Positions 16,185 to 25,334 of a stretch of DNA of 64,000 nt are shown here, in pieces. The translations under genes were made by a program, and so were the position numbers. The notes beneath the pieces are model-generated. The model worked only from the letters and a program-made list of their open reading frames with translations. It ran no database searches and was not told the DNA's origin. The DNA is taken from NCBI RefSeq assembly GCF_901543175.1, contig NZ_LR594040.1, forward strand, positions 1,054,001 through 1,118,000, in the 5' to 3' direction. The DNA comes from Streptococcus australis. GTDB lineage: Bacteria > Bacillota > Bacilli > Lactobacillales > Streptococcaceae. Numbering within the stretch: position 1 is the first letter of the stretch; each line of letters starts with the position of its first letter.

Positions 16185-17048
16185 TTAGTTAAAATTACTT
16201 CCATAATAGAGCATCTTATGGTTTTGAACCTTTAAAGAAACACTACTACCTGAACGATATCCTTTAGCACCATAGTAGTAAGAAACAGAATAAAGGGCAT
16301 CTGGTAGCTCTGCATTATCTATTCCATTCTTTATAAACTCTTTCAGACCGCCCTTGCCATCAAAATAATCCTTTGTCCCTTCTTCTAAAACAATGTCGCG
16401 ATAGATGACGTATCCTTTAATCATTTCTTTTTCTAAGAATTCATCAATAGGGAGATCATATAAACCTTGAAAAGCTTTCCCTTCCTTACGGTTCTTTTCA
16501 ATGAGAGCATAATAGTCTTGGATATTTTCATATTCAGTATCGATACTCCAGTAACTATTCACATATTCTAGATTGGGATTTTCATATTGCTTAAAAAAAC
16601 TCTCTACCTTCTCTTTATTAGAAACACTGACAGGATGCTGGTTAAGTAGTTTATGAGCCATGTCTGAAAATTCTTGTAACATGGTTTTCGTAGTCCCATC
16701 ATAGGCTAGTTCTTCATCAGTCTTTTGGGGATTGTATTTCGAGGACTTTGGACGATAAAATAAGGCATGTCTCACAGTTACTCTACTTCCATCAACCTCT
16801 TCACTATAATCGTATTCAATTTTGTATTTTTCAGAAGTCCATTTATCTCTAGAAAACTTCGTAACCTTCATATCTCCTTTAAAACCATACAAATCAAGGG
16901 TTCTTCTTACTGCTGTCTCTACTTCCGCTTGATTTGCTTCAAGAAAAATATCATAAGTTGTTGTAAAGATAAGGAAGGCAAAACGTAGAATAAAGAATAA
17001 AGGGACAATATTTACAATGAAGAAAATTAACAGTAACCATTTTTTCAT
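16185..17048 (-). CDS. Unknown membrane-anchored extracytoplasmic protein
   Basis: A 287-residue protein with one N-terminal hydrophobic segment (about 4-30) after MKK, probably an uncleaved anchor since no lipobox cysteine or clear cleavage site follows. The rest (31-287) is polar and predicted outside. It contains repeated YxY and charged stretches, and no motif I can name. ATG at 17048 follows AGGAG. It is AT-rich like its neighbour and lies in the accessory patch. Function unknown. Confidence 0.6.
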   Translation of the reverse strand: MKKWLLLIFFIVNIVPLFFILRFAFLIFTTTYDIFLEANQAEVETAVRRTLDLYGFKGDMKVTKFSRDKWTSEKYKIEYDYSEEVDGSRVTVRHALFYRPKSSKYNPQKTDEELAYDGTTKTMLQEFSDMAHKLLNQHPVSVSNKEKVESFFKQYENPNLEYVNSYWSIDTEYENIQDYYALIEKNRKEGKAFQGLYDLPIDEFLEKEMIKGYVIYRDIVLEEGTKDYFDGKGGLKEFIKNGIDNAELPDALYSVSYYYGAKGYRSGSSVSLKVQNHKMLYYGSNFN

Positions 17049-17088
17049 TACTAGCTTCTCCTAGATAAACATATTTAAATTTATTTCA

Positions 17089-17109
17089 CTAATCCAACGC
17101 CTTGACTTC
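17089..17109. repeat. Near-identical 21-bp repeat, copy 1
   Basis: Begins CTAATCCAAC and ends TTGACTTC; it differs from the copy at 17730-17750 at only 2 of 21 positions. It covers the end of the oxidoreductase gene. Confidence 0.75.
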
Positions 17110-17715
17110 CTCAGCTACTTTTTGCAGATATTTTTGTCTTGTAGAATTTGTATTCACCTCACGCCCTAACTCGCCTAAAATTGAAACTTTCTTTGTTTTG
17201 ATACCACAATGATTCAGGATAGCATTCTTTAATACTGATATTCCATAACTGTCTGGAATATTGATAGAACCTGAAAATACTTTGTACCACCATGTTGGTG
17301 CCATGGATGTTGCGTAAATACTGGCTGTTTTTCCTTTTAGTAACTTTTTAAACTGCTGACCCCTTAAGTAGTTCCAAATAAAACTTCCTTGGTTATTTGC
17401 AGAGTATGCAATTCCTGGCGTGAAAACACGATCAATCCAACCCTTCAATAAACTAGGCATACTACTCCACCAAATTGGATAAACAAAAATAAAATGATCT
17501 GCCCACTGGATTAATTCCTTAGAGCGAAGTATGAAAGAGTCCTCTTCCATACGTTTTCGATAACCATATCGTAATACAGGATCAAAATCTATCTCATTTA
17601 GGTTAATAGATTCAAGCTCATGGCGATTTGAGTTAATATTTCCTACAATCGTTCGAAAAATTTCTTGACAGAAACTTTCCTTGTCAGGATGTCCGTTGAT
17701 GACTAAAATTTTCAT
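17089..17715 (-). CDS. Flavodoxin-fold NAD(P)H dehydrogenase (quinone)-like oxidoreductase
   Basis: A 208-residue protein of the flavodoxin-2/MdaB-KefF type that reduces quinones or similar acceptors with NAD(P)H via FMN or FAD. The N-terminal VINGHPDKESF binds the flavin phosphate, and FVYPIWWSSMPSLLKGWIDRVF is the classic substrate and flavin segment. The last codons (EVKALD and stop) lie in a 21-base stretch that is repeated almost exactly at 17730-17750, beside the uvrB remnant. This suggests the gene arrived or was trimmed by recombination there. Confidence 0.85.
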   Translation of the reverse strand: MKILVINGHPDKESFCQEIFRTIVGNINSNRHELESINLNEIDFDPVLRYGYRKRMEEDSFILRSKELIQWADHFIFVYPIWWSSMPSLLKGWIDRVFTPGIAYSANNQGSFIWNYLRGQQFKKLLKGKTASIYATSMAPTWWYKVFSGSINIPDSYGISVLKNAILNHCGIKTKKVSILGELGREVNTNSTRQKYLQKVAEEVKALD

Positions 17716-17729
17716 TCATTTTCTCCTAT

Positions 17730-17750
17730 CTAATCCAACACTTTGACTTC
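17730..17750. repeat. Near-identical 21-bp repeat, copy 2
   Basis: Direct repeat of 17089-17109, 641 bases away, placed at the C-terminal end of the uvrB remnant. The two copies bracket the oxidoreductase gene. Confidence 0.75.
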
Positions 17751-17932
17751 TAGCATCATACCACGTATCTGAGTTGCTAGTTTAAAATCAAGCACTTCGA
17801 CGGCTTCTTGCATTTGTTTTTCCAGTTTCTTGACGAGTTCTTTATGCTTTAGTTTTTGAGGTTATTGATATCGACTTCCTTGTCCTCTTCTTTGGAAACT
17901 GCCTTGGTCACGGCAATAAGGTCACGTATAAT
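17733..17932 (-). pseudogene. Decayed duplicate of the uvrB 3' end
   Basis: About 200 bases align with the last 200 bases of the intact uvrB at 19094-19293, with roughly 85-87 percent identity counted by eye. A one-base deletion in the segment around 17846-17855 breaks the frame. Only the C-terminal UVR-motif region is represented, with no start or upstream part. The intact uvrB and this remnant flank the acyltransferase gene, so the remnant is probably the resident 3' end left after an incoming uvrB plus cargo recombined in. Beyond 17935 up to 18009 nothing is recognisable. Confidence 0.85.
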
Positions 17933-18009
17933 CTCAGTAAACCTTAAGTTCTCAATACAGTGTATATTTTAGTGCCTCTTGCTCCTATTTTTAATAAGAC
18001 AATAAAGTT

Positions 18010-19047
18010 TTAAGTCTGTTTAAGATTTTTAAAACTCTTGATTAAAGTAAGAATATACGCCATTAATTTATTTCTAAAATACTCAATGATAGCACCAGAA
18101 AAAAACAGGGCCAGTGTCATAACTAGAATAATAATGACAAACATAGAAAATTCTTGTTCTTCAACTAAAGTATGGATGGTTGGTATAATCCTTCTAAAAA
18201 TAAGAGGATGTACATGAAACAGATAAACCCCCAAAGTTAGTGGAGATACTAAAAGAACTAGTTTCTTAAAAGTTAAGGGAAGATTTTTAATATTCAAGAA
18301 GAGTAAAAATATTGCTATTCCTTGCAGTGTGACCGTAGGAGAAATATAACTTCTCCACTGTTCAAAACCAAGCCAGCACAATATAAAAGTTAAACTCGTT
18401 AGAAATAAAATGAATCCACTAACATTACGTATTTGAAAACGACTTTCGTAATTTGATTTTCTAATTATTGCTCCTAAAGTGTACAAGAGGATCATCCATA
18501 ATACACTATATCCACCCCACAAGCCCAGAAAATCTTGTTTAAATACTGTGGGTATGACAGAAAAGTATATAAATGCTCCACTAACAATTGGAAGCAATTG
18601 TTCTTTTTTCAATGTCAGCACTGCTTGATTCAAAAAGGGTGCTATTAAGACTAAACCAAAATAACAACTCATATACCAATACTGTCCATGACTTATTGGA
18701 GTTAAAGCTGAAAACCAATCACTTAAGTTGACAGATGATTTTGAAAAAATAGCAAATACAGAAGTAATTGAAATAGTATAGAAAATAATCTGTACCCAAA
18801 AACTAAACATTTTTTTATAACTAAATTGTGAATAAAGACCGACATACCCACTGATTAAAATATAAATATTTACAGCTGAATATGAGAAAGCTTCTAAAAA
18901 ATTGGCAAAAATATAGTAAAAATCTTTTTGACTATCAACTTTCTCCAAAATTCCTCCCATACCCAAAACATGTAAATTGCAAATCATCAACATAGCTAAA
19001 ATTCTACAACATTCAATGCCTATGTGTTTTGTTTTTTTTGCTGTCAT
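18010..19047 (-). CDS. Membrane acyltransferase, acyltransferase-3 family
   Basis: Integral membrane enzyme that transfers acyl (usually acetyl) groups to exported sugars or glycans, as in OatA or capsule O-acetylases. The 345-residue protein has about ten transmembrane segments and the conserved R15 and H26 of the family (GIECCRILAMLMICNLHVLG). The acceptor is unknown; no polysaccharide locus is adjacent. It sits between the intact uvrB and a decayed uvrB 3' end, which marks it as acquired cargo. It is AT-rich compared with uvrB. Confidence 0.85.
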   Translation of the reverse strand: MTAKKTKHIGIECCRILAMLMICNLHVLGMGGILEKVDSQKDFYYIFANFLEAFSYSAVNIYILISGYVGLYSQFSYKKMFSFWVQIIFYTISITSVFAIFSKSSVNLSDWFSALTPISHGQYWYMSCYFGLVLIAPFLNQAVLTLKKEQLLPIVSGAFIYFSVIPTVFKQDFLGLWGGYSVLWMILLYTLGAIIRKSNYESRFQIRNVSGFILFLTSLTFILCWLGFEQWRSYISPTVTLQGIAIFLLFLNIKNLPLTFKKLVLLVSPLTLGVYLFHVHPLIFRRIIPTIHTLVEEQEFSMFVIIILVMTLALFFSGAIIEYFRNKLMAYILTLIKSFKNLKQT

Positions 19048-19087
19048 ATTAAGTCTTTCTATATATTTCTATTTCTTTATATTTTTT

Positions 19088-21076
19088 TCAGTTTAACGCC
19101 TTCACTTCCAGCATCATATCACGAATCTGAGCTGCTAGTTCAAAGTCAAGTACTTCGACAGCTTCTTGCATTTGTTTTTCTAGTTTCTTGACTAGTTCTT
19201 TACGCTCTTGTTTGTTGAGGCTGTTGATATCAACTTCCTTGTCCTCTTCCTTAGCAACTGCCTTGGTCACAGCAATCAGATCACGGATTTCTTTTTTAAT
19301 AGTTTGTGGAACGATACCATGCTCCTCATTATAAGCCATCTGGATTTTGCGACGGCGGGCCGTCTCATCAATAGCACGTTGCATAGACTGGGTAACTGTG
19401 TCAGCATACATAATCACATGCCCTTCGCTATTACGAGCAGCACGTCCAATGGTCTGAATAAGTCCGCGTTCATTGCGAAGAAAACCTTCCTTGTCAGCAT
19501 CGAGAATGGCAACCAAGCTTACTTCAGGAACGTCAATCCCTTCACGGAGGAGGTTGATTCCGACCAAAACATCAAAGACACCCAAGCGTAGGTCACGGAT
19601 AATCTCCGTCCGTTCCAAGGTCTTGATATCCGAGTGCATATACTTGACTTTTATGCCCATTTCTTTGAAGTAGTCAGTTAAATCCTCTGCCATTTTCTTG
19701 GTCAAAGTTGTGATAAAGGTACGTTCGTTCTTTTCAACACGGGCATTAATTTCACCTAGGAGGTCATCAATCTGTCCCATAGTTGGACGAACTTCAACTT
19801 CTGGATCCAAGAGTCCCGTTGGACGAATGATTTGTTCAATAACTGTCTCGGTCTGTTCATTTTCATAGTCACCTGGTGTCGCTGAAACGTAAACAATCTG
19901 ATGGACATGACTTTCAAACTCTTCACGACGGAGGGGACGATTATCCAAAGCAGACGGCAAGCGGAAACCATAATTTACTAACATTTCCTTACGCGAACGG
20001 TCTCCATTGTACATGCCCTTGATCTGCCCCATGGTCATGTGGCTCTCGTCAATCATGATTAAGAAATCATCTGGGAAGAAGTCAAGCAATGTATAAGGAG
20101 GTTCTCCTTCGCTCCGTCCATCCATGTGACGAGAGTAGTTCTCAACACCGTTGGTATAACCCATCTCACGCAGCATTTCAATATCATACTCTGTCCGCTG
20201 TTTCAAACGCTGGGCTTCTAGCAGTTTGCCTTCCTTTTCAAAGACAGCTAACTGCTCCTCCAACTCCGCCTGAATCTTGGCAATAGCAACTTCCATGTGA
20301 TCATCATTGGTCACAAAGTGAGTGGCAGGGAAAATCGCCAGATGGTCCACTTCTCCCAATACCTGACCAGTCAAGGCTTCAACCTCACGGATACGGTCAA
20401 TCTCATCTCCGAAGAATTCTACTCGAAAAGCGTGTTCATCACGGGAAGCTGGGAAAATTTCTACCACATCCCCACGCACACGAAATCTTCCCCGTTGGAA
20501 ATCAATATCATTACGTTCAAACTGAATATCGACCAAGTCATTCAAGAGTTTATCACGAGAAATCTCAAGACCTGGACGCAAACTTACGACGCTATCAGCG
20601 TATTCCTTGGGCGAACCTAAACCATAGATACAAGAGACAGAAGCCACAACGATGACATCATTACGCTCCAGAAGGGCTGAAGTCGCTGAGTGACGGAGCT
20701 TATCAATCTCATCATTGACGGAACTGTCCTTCTCGATATAAGTATCGCTAGAAGGAACATAGGCTTCTGGCTGGTAATAATCATAGTAGGATACGAAGTA
20801 CTCAACAGCATTTTCAGGGAAAAATTCCTTGAATTCTCCATAGAGCTGACCCGCCAGAGTCTTATTGTGAGCAATGACCAGTGTTGGTTTATTGACCTTG
20901 GAAATAACCTGACTCATGGTATAGGTTTTCCCTGTCCCAGTAGCACCCATCAGGATTTGAGCTTTTTCCCCTCCTTCGATATTATCGACCAGCTGCTCGA
21001 TGGCTTGGGGTTGATCTCCTGATGGTTGGTATTTTGATACTAGTTTAAATTGATTATCTGTAATCCGATTGATCAT
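19088..21076 (-). CDS. uvrB: Excinuclease ABC subunit B
   Basis: Damage-verifying helicase-like subunit of nucleotide excision repair, loaded by UvrA and binding UvrC. The 662-residue protein has Walker A GATGTGKT (residues 44-51), the beta-hairpin region [19 protein letters not shown] (motif II), and GRAARN (motif VI). A C-terminal UVR motif (about 625-660, [23 protein letters not shown] region) binds UvrC. Start ATG at 21076 has AGAGGATTC upstream and an extended -10 (TGCTAAAAT, minus strand). Full length is intact, but its 3' end is duplicated at 17733-17932. Confidence 0.96.
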   Translation of the reverse strand: MINRITDNQFKLVSKYQPSGDQPQAIEQLVDNIEGGEKAQILMGATGTGKTYTMSQVISKVNKPTLVIAHNKTLAGQLYGEFKEFFPENAVEYFVSYYDYYQPEAYVPSSDTYIEKDSSVNDEIDKLRHSATSALLERNDVIVVASVSCIYGLGSPKEYADSVVSLRPGLEISRDKLLNDLVDIQFERNDIDFQRGRFRVRGDVVEIFPASRDEHAFRVEFFGDEIDRIREVEALTGQVLGEVDHLAIFPATHFVTNDDHMEVAIAKIQAELEEQLAVFEKEGKLLEAQRLKQRTEYDIEMLREMGYTNGVENYSRHMDGRSEGEPPYTLLDFFPDDFLIMIDESHMTMGQIKGMYNGDRSRKEMLVNYGFRLPSALDNRPLRREEFESHVHQIVYVSATPGDYENEQTETVIEQIIRPTGLLDPEVEVRPTMGQIDDLLGEINARVEKNERTFITTLTKKMAEDLTDYFKEMGIKVKYMHSDIKTLERTEIIRDLRLGVFDVLVGINLLREGIDVPEVSLVAILDADKEGFLRNERGLIQTIGRAARNSEGHVIMYADTVTQSMQRAIDETARRRKIQMAYNEEHGIVPQTIKKEIRDLIAVTKAVAKEEDKEVDINSLNKQERKELVKKLEKQMQEAVEVLDFELAAQIRDMMLEVKALN

Positions 21077-21132
21077 AAGAATCCTCTCTCGATGTGCTAT
21101 TCCTATTTTAGCATACTTGTAGCATTTTCACG

Positions 21133-21165
21133 AAGAAAAGGACGGACCTAAGTCACATCCTTTCA
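21133..21165 (-). terminator. Possible terminator overlapping the CPBP gene stop
   Basis: On the minus strand AAAGGATG and CGTCCTTT can form a stem around the stop codon at 21153, followed by a T-rich stretch. The T tract is short, so this is tentative. Confidence 0.4.
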
Positions 21166-22106
21166 TTTTCTTTCTTTAATTGATAAGCGAGATAGACAAT
21201 CAGCAATAACAAAACCAGACTTGTCATGATAGAACCTTCTATACCAAAAGAACCACCTGATAGCCAATCTTGATTGCCTTGTGGTAAAAAGGTCATCAGA
21301 GACGTTCCTGATGGTTGACCACTAACTAAAATCCCAAATAGATTTCCTTGAGCAAAATTCCAAGCCCCATGAATACCTGCAACACCCCAAACAGTATCGG
21401 TTTTGAGAAGGTAAAGAGCCATGGTAACTCCGAATAAGAAGAGATTCGCTAGAGATAGAGGTGTTAGACCAGAATTCCCCGCATGAAGCAGGGTAAAAAG
21501 TACGCTAGATATAACAATAGCAAGTTTTAGATTTGTTCTTGAGGCCAATTGAGGAAGGAGCCAAGCACGGGACACCACTTCTTCTGCTGTCCCCTGTAAA
21601 ATCCAGAATGGGATAGTAAAGACTACAAAAGTAAGCGAATAAGGATTCAAGCGAATGGATTCCAAACGATATTGCCCCAAGACCACCAAACCTAACAAGG
21701 TCAGAAGAAAAAGTGCCAAACCTAGGCCAAATCCTTTCAGAAGACTGCTAAGGAAATTTTCTCTATAAAATCCCAAGGTTCTAATAGATCTTTTCTCAAC
21801 TTTTTTAGTCCATCTGAACACAGTGTTGAGAATAAAACCAAAGGACAGCAATGCTAAAATTAAACGAAAGTCACTTGTTTTATCCGTCAAGTTCTGCTGC
21901 AAGGTTTGCAAGTAAGTTGCAAGATTTTGACCAGCCTCTCCAAAATTTCTAGCAAGTCCGATGAGAGCTAACAAGCTAATACCATACAAAGTATATGCAA
22001 CAAACTCTCCTATAAAGACAAAAACAAAGGCTAACAAAGGACTTGTGTAAATATTTAAACTCATTTGGGAAGATTGGAAGTCTTTAAATATTCTTTTATT
22101 CTTCAT
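21153..22106 (-). CDS. CPBP (CAAX/Abi) family intramembrane metalloprotease
   Basis: Membrane protease family related to eukaryotic CAAX prenyl endopeptidase and to bacteriocin-immunity proteins. The 317-residue protein has about eight hydrophobic segments. The active site motifs are visible: EE in GTAEEVVSRAWLLP, then the histidine of LLHAGNSG and the later HGAWNFAQG. No bacteriocin gene lies nearby, so an immunity role is not supported. It is a single gene between uvrB and the glutamine transporter. Confidence 0.85.
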   Translation of the reverse strand: MKNKRIFKDFQSSQMSLNIYTSPLLAFVFVFIGEFVAYTLYGISLLALIGLARNFGEAGQNLATYLQTLQQNLTDKTSDFRLILALLSFGFILNTVFRWTKKVEKRSIRTLGFYRENFLSSLLKGFGLGLALFLLTLLGLVVLGQYRLESIRLNPYSLTFVVFTIPFWILQGTAEEVVSRAWLLPQLASRTNLKLAIVISSVLFTLLHAGNSGLTPLSLANLFLFGVTMALYLLKTDTVWGVAGIHGAWNFAQGNLFGILVSGQPSGTSLMTFLPQGNQDWLSGGSFGIEGSIMTSLVLLLLIVYLAYQLKKENERM

Positions 22107-22221
22107 GTTGCTACCCTCACTTTCTTCTATTACATACTATTATTATATTATTTTATAGTAGCAATTCAAGAAGGAAAAGAAAATATAGATGTTATATTTT
22201 CTGACACAAAAATATAAAAAT

Positions 22222-22250
22222 TTGCCTTTTCGCCTTTTTTCTGGTATAAT
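22222..22250 (+). promoter_or_regulatory. Promoter of glnPH-glnQ
   Basis: -35 TTGCCT (22222-22227), 17-bp spacer and -10 TATAAT (22245-22250) extended by TGG. The coding start is 30 bases downstream with AAAAAGGAG as ribosome site. Confidence 0.7.
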
Positions 22251-22279
22251 GGAAAAATATTCGAAAAAGGAGACTAAAA

Positions 22280-24445
22280 ATGAAGAAAAAAATACTAGCA
22301 TGTTTGCTCATTTTATTTCCCATTTTCTCACTAGGCATGGCAAAAGCTGATACTGTTAAGATTGTGTCTGATACAGCTTACGCACCTTTTGAGTTTAAAG
22401 ATTCAGATCAAACCTACAAAGGGATTGATGTTGATATTATCAATAAAGTCGCAGAAATCAAAGGATGGAACATCCAAATGTCTTATCCCGGCTTTGACGC
22501 AGCTGTAAATGCAGTGCAGTCAGGTCAAGCAGATGCTATTATGGCAGGTATGACAAAAACAAAAGAACGTGAAAATGTCTTTACCATGTCTGATACCTAT
22601 TATGATACAAAAGTTGTCATTGCTACGACAAAGGCAAATAAAATCACCAAATATGAGGAACTTAGCGGAAAAACAGTTGGAGTTAAGAACGGAACTGCCG
22701 CTCAACGTTTCCTAGAAAGCATCAAAGATAAATACGGTTTCTCTATTAAAACCTTTGATACAGGTGATTTGATGAATAACAGTCTAAGTGCTGGTGCTGT
22801 AAATGCCATCATGGATGACAAACCTGTTATTGAGTATGCGATTAACCAAGGACAAGATCTCAGCATCAATATGGATGGCGAAGCTGTTGGAAGCTTTGCT
22901 TTTGGTGTCAAGAAAGGGAGCAAGTATGAACACTTGGTTACCGAGTTTAACGAAGCCTTAGCACAAATGAAGAAGGATGGTAGCTTGGAGCAAATCATCC
23001 AAAAATGGACAGCTTCTACAACTACGGCAAGCCCAACGACAACTACTGCTGCTGGACAAAAAGCTACTCCATTGAAAAGTAAGTACATTATTGCCAGTGA
23101 CTCATCTTTTGCCCCATTCGTCTTTCAAAATTCAAGCAATCAATACACCGGTATTGATATGGACCTCATCAAGGCCATTGCCAAAGATCAAGGTTTTGAA
23201 ATTGAAATTACTAACCCAGGATTTGATGCAGCCATCAGTGCTGTTCAAGCAGGACAAGCAGATGGTATCATTGCTGGTATGTCTGTAACAGATGCCCGTA
23301 AGGAAACCTTTGACTTCTCAGAATCATACTACACAGCAAATACGATTCTCGGTGTAAAAGAATCAAGCACCATTGCTTCTTATGAAGACCTCAAAGATAA
23401 AACTGTCGGTGTTAAAAACGGAACTGCTTCTCAAACGTTCCTTACTGAGAACCAAAGCAAATACGGCTATAAGATTAAAACCTTCGCAGATGGCGCATCA
23501 ATGTATGACAGTCTGAATACTGGCTCTATTGATGCTGTGATGGATGATGAGCCAGTTCTCAAATATTCTATCAGCCAAGGTCAAAAATTGAAAACGCCGA
23601 TCGCTGGAACTCCAATCGGTGAAACAGCCTTTGCCGTTAAAAAGGGTACAAATCCAGAATTGATCCAGATGTTTAATAATGGACTTGCGAACCTCAAAGC
23701 TAACGGAGAATTCCAAAAGATTCTTGACAAGTACCTAGCTAGCGAAACTTCAACTGACTCTACAAGTACGGTTGACGAAACAACCATTTGGGGCTTGCTT
23801 CAAAACAACTACAAACAACTTCTTAGTGGACTTGGAATCACTCTTGCCTTAGCACTTATTTCATTTGCAATCGCCATTGTCATTGGTATTATCTTTGGTA
23901 TGTTTAGCGTTAGCCCATACAAATCTCTTCGTCTTATCTCTGAGATTTTCGTTGACATTATCCGTGGTATTCCCTTGATGATTCTTGCAGCCTTCATTTT
24001 CTGGGGTATTCCAAACTTCATCGAGTCCATCACAGGCCATCAAAGTCCAATTAACGACTTTGTAGCTGGTACCATAGCCCTCTCACTCAATGCTGCTGCT
24101 TATATCGCTGAAATTGTTCGTGGTGGAATCCAAGCTGTTCCAGTTGGGCAAATGGAAGCCAGCCGCAGTCTTGGTATCTCTTATGGAAAGACCATGCGAA
24201 AGATTATCTTGCCACAAGCAACTAAACTAATGCTTCCAAACTTCGTCAACCAGTTCGTTATTGCTCTTAAAGATACAACCATCGTATCTGCCATTGGTTT
24301 GGTGGAACTCTTCCAAACTGGTAAGATCATCATCGCCCGTAACTACCAAAGTTTCAAGATGTATGCAATCCTTGCTATCTTCTATCTTATCATCATCACG
24401 CTTTTGACTAGACTAGCCAAACGCTTAGAAAAGAGGATTCGTTAA
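22280..24445 (+). CDS. glnP: Amino acid ABC transporter: two substrate-binding domains fused to permease (GlnP type)
   Basis: Imports polar amino acids, by family glutamine/asparagine and glutamate. The 721-residue fusion has a signal peptide (about 1-23, ending GMAKAD), a first binding domain (25-245), a Thr/Ala/Pro-rich linker ([15 protein letters not shown]), a second binding domain (260-490) and an integral membrane permease (505-721). The permease loop [27 protein letters not shown] is the ATPase contact. Both binding domains are complete. The stop overlaps the glnQ start region (ATP-binding partner), so the two genes form one transporter. Confidence 0.93.
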   Translation: MKKKILACLLILFPIFSLGMAKADTVKIVSDTAYAPFEFKDSDQTYKGIDVDIINKVAEIKGWNIQMSYPGFDAAVNAVQSGQADAIMAGMTKTKERENVFTMSDTYYDTKVVIATTKANKITKYEELSGKTVGVKNGTAAQRFLESIKDKYGFSIKTFDTGDLMNNSLSAGAVNAIMDDKPVIEYAINQGQDLSINMDGEAVGSFAFGVKKGSKYEHLVTEFNEALAQMKKDGSLEQIIQKWTASTTTASPTTTTAAGQKATPLKSKYIIASDSSFAPFVFQNSSNQYTGIDMDLIKAIAKDQGFEIEITNPGFDAAISAVQAGQADGIIAGMSVTDARKETFDFSESYYTANTILGVKESSTIASYEDLKDKTVGVKNGTASQTFLTENQSKYGYKIKTFADGASMYDSLNTGSIDAVMDDEPVLKYSISQGQKLKTPIAGTPIGETAFAVKKGTNPELIQMFNNGLANLKANGEFQKILDKYLASETSTDSTSTVDETTIWGLLQNNYKQLLSGLGITLALALISFAIAIVIGIIFGMFSVSPYKSLRLISEIFVDIIRGIPLMILAAFIFWGIPNFIESITGHQSPINDFVAGTIALSLNAAAYIAEIVRGGIQAVPVGQMEASRSLGISYGKTMRKIILPQATKLMLPNFVNQFVIALKDTTIVSAIGLVELFQTGKIIIARNYQSFKMYAILAIFYLIIITLLTRLAKRLEKRIR

Positions 24446-25185
24446 TGGCAAAACTAAAAATTGATGTAAATGATTTGCATAAGTATTATGGAAAAAATGA
24501 AGTTTTAAAAGGCATTACGACTAAGTTCTATGAAGGAGATGTTGTTTGTATCATCGGTCCTTCGGGTTCTGGTAAATCCACTTTCCTCCGTAGCCTTAAC
24601 CTTCTTGAAGAGGTAACGAGTGGTCACATCACTGTGAATGGTTATGATTTGACTGAAAAATCAACCAATGTCGACCACGTCCGTGAAAACGTCGGAATGG
24701 TTTTCCAGCACTTCAACCTCTTCCCTCACATGTCCGTTTTGGATAACATTACCTTTGCTCCAGTTGAACACAAATTGATGACCAAGGCTGAAGCAGAGAA
24801 ATTGGGAATGGAATTACTAGAGAAAGTTGGCCTTGCTGATAAGGCACATGCCAATCCAGATAGCCTCTCAGGTGGTCAAAAACAACGTGTGGCTATCGCA
24901 CGTGGACTAGCCATGAATCCTGACATCATGCTCTTTGACGAACCAACTTCTGCTCTCGACCCTGAGATGGTTGGAGATGTATTGAACGTTATGAAGGAAT
25001 TGGCTGAGCAAGGTATGACCATGATCATCGTAACTCACGAGATGGGATTTGCTCGTCAGGTAGCCAACCGTGTTATCTTTACGGCTGATGGTGAATTCCT
25101 GGAAGATGGAACTCCAGATCAAATCTTCGATAACCCGCAACACCCTCGTCTAAAAGAGTTCTTGGACAAGGTCCTAAACGTATAA
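24445..25185 (+). CDS. glnQ: Amino acid ABC transporter ATP-binding protein
   Basis: ATPase driving the GlnP-type permease encoded just upstream. The 246-residue subunit has Walker [10 protein letters not shown] (38-46), Q-loop [11 protein letters not shown], signature LSGGQKQR, Walker B IMLFDEP and the H-loop VTHEMGF. Its ATG shares one base with the stop of glnP, so it is translationally coupled. A strong terminator follows. Confidence 0.95.
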   Translation: MAKLKIDVNDLHKYYGKNEVLKGITTKFYEGDVVCIIGPSGSGKSTFLRSLNLLEEVTSGHITVNGYDLTEKSTNVDHVRENVGMVFQHFNLFPHMSVLDNITFAPVEHKLMTKAEAEKLGMELLEKVGLADKAHANPDSLSGGQKQRVAIARGLAMNPDIMLFDEPTSALDPEMVGDVLNVMKELAEQGMTMIIVTHEMGFARQVANRVIFTADGEFLEDGTPDQIFDNPQHPRLKEFLDKVLNV

Positions 25186-25190
25186 AACGA

Positions 25191-25218
25191 AACTGTAAGG
25201 AAATCCTTACAGTTTTTT
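25191..25218 (+). terminator. Terminator after glnQ
   Basis: AACTGTAAGGA (25191-25201) pairs perfectly with TCCTTACAGTT (25204-25214), followed by a T run. Confidence 0.85.
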
Positions 25219-25236
25219 AATTGCGTATTGGATTTT

Positions 25237-25264
25237 TTGATTTTTTTGAAAATTATGATAAAAT
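25237..25264 (+). promoter_or_regulatory. zwf promoter
   Basis: -35 TTGATT (25237-25242), 16-bp spacer, extended -10 TGATAAAAT ending at 25264. The transcript would have a leader of about 64 bases carrying two small hairpins. Confidence 0.6.
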
Positions 25265-25278
25265 AAATGCTATGACAA

Positions 25279-25308
25279 TGAGAAAATCTCATCCCTAGTC
25301 CAACTAGG
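25279..25308 (+). promoter_or_regulatory. Two adjacent small hairpins in the zwf leader
   Basis: TGAGA-AAA-TCTCA (25279-25291) and CCTAGT-CCA-ACTAGG (25294-25308) are two perfect short stems in a row, before the zwf start. There is no T tract, so they are not a normal terminator. Function unknown. Confidence 0.45.
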
Positions 25309-25334
25309 AAAAAATATAGAAATTAGGTAGCTAG

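Noticed and set aside
17821..17935. Unrelated regulatory RNA in the gap before the acyltransferase
   Set aside because: The sequence is explained as the decayed 3' end of uvrB.
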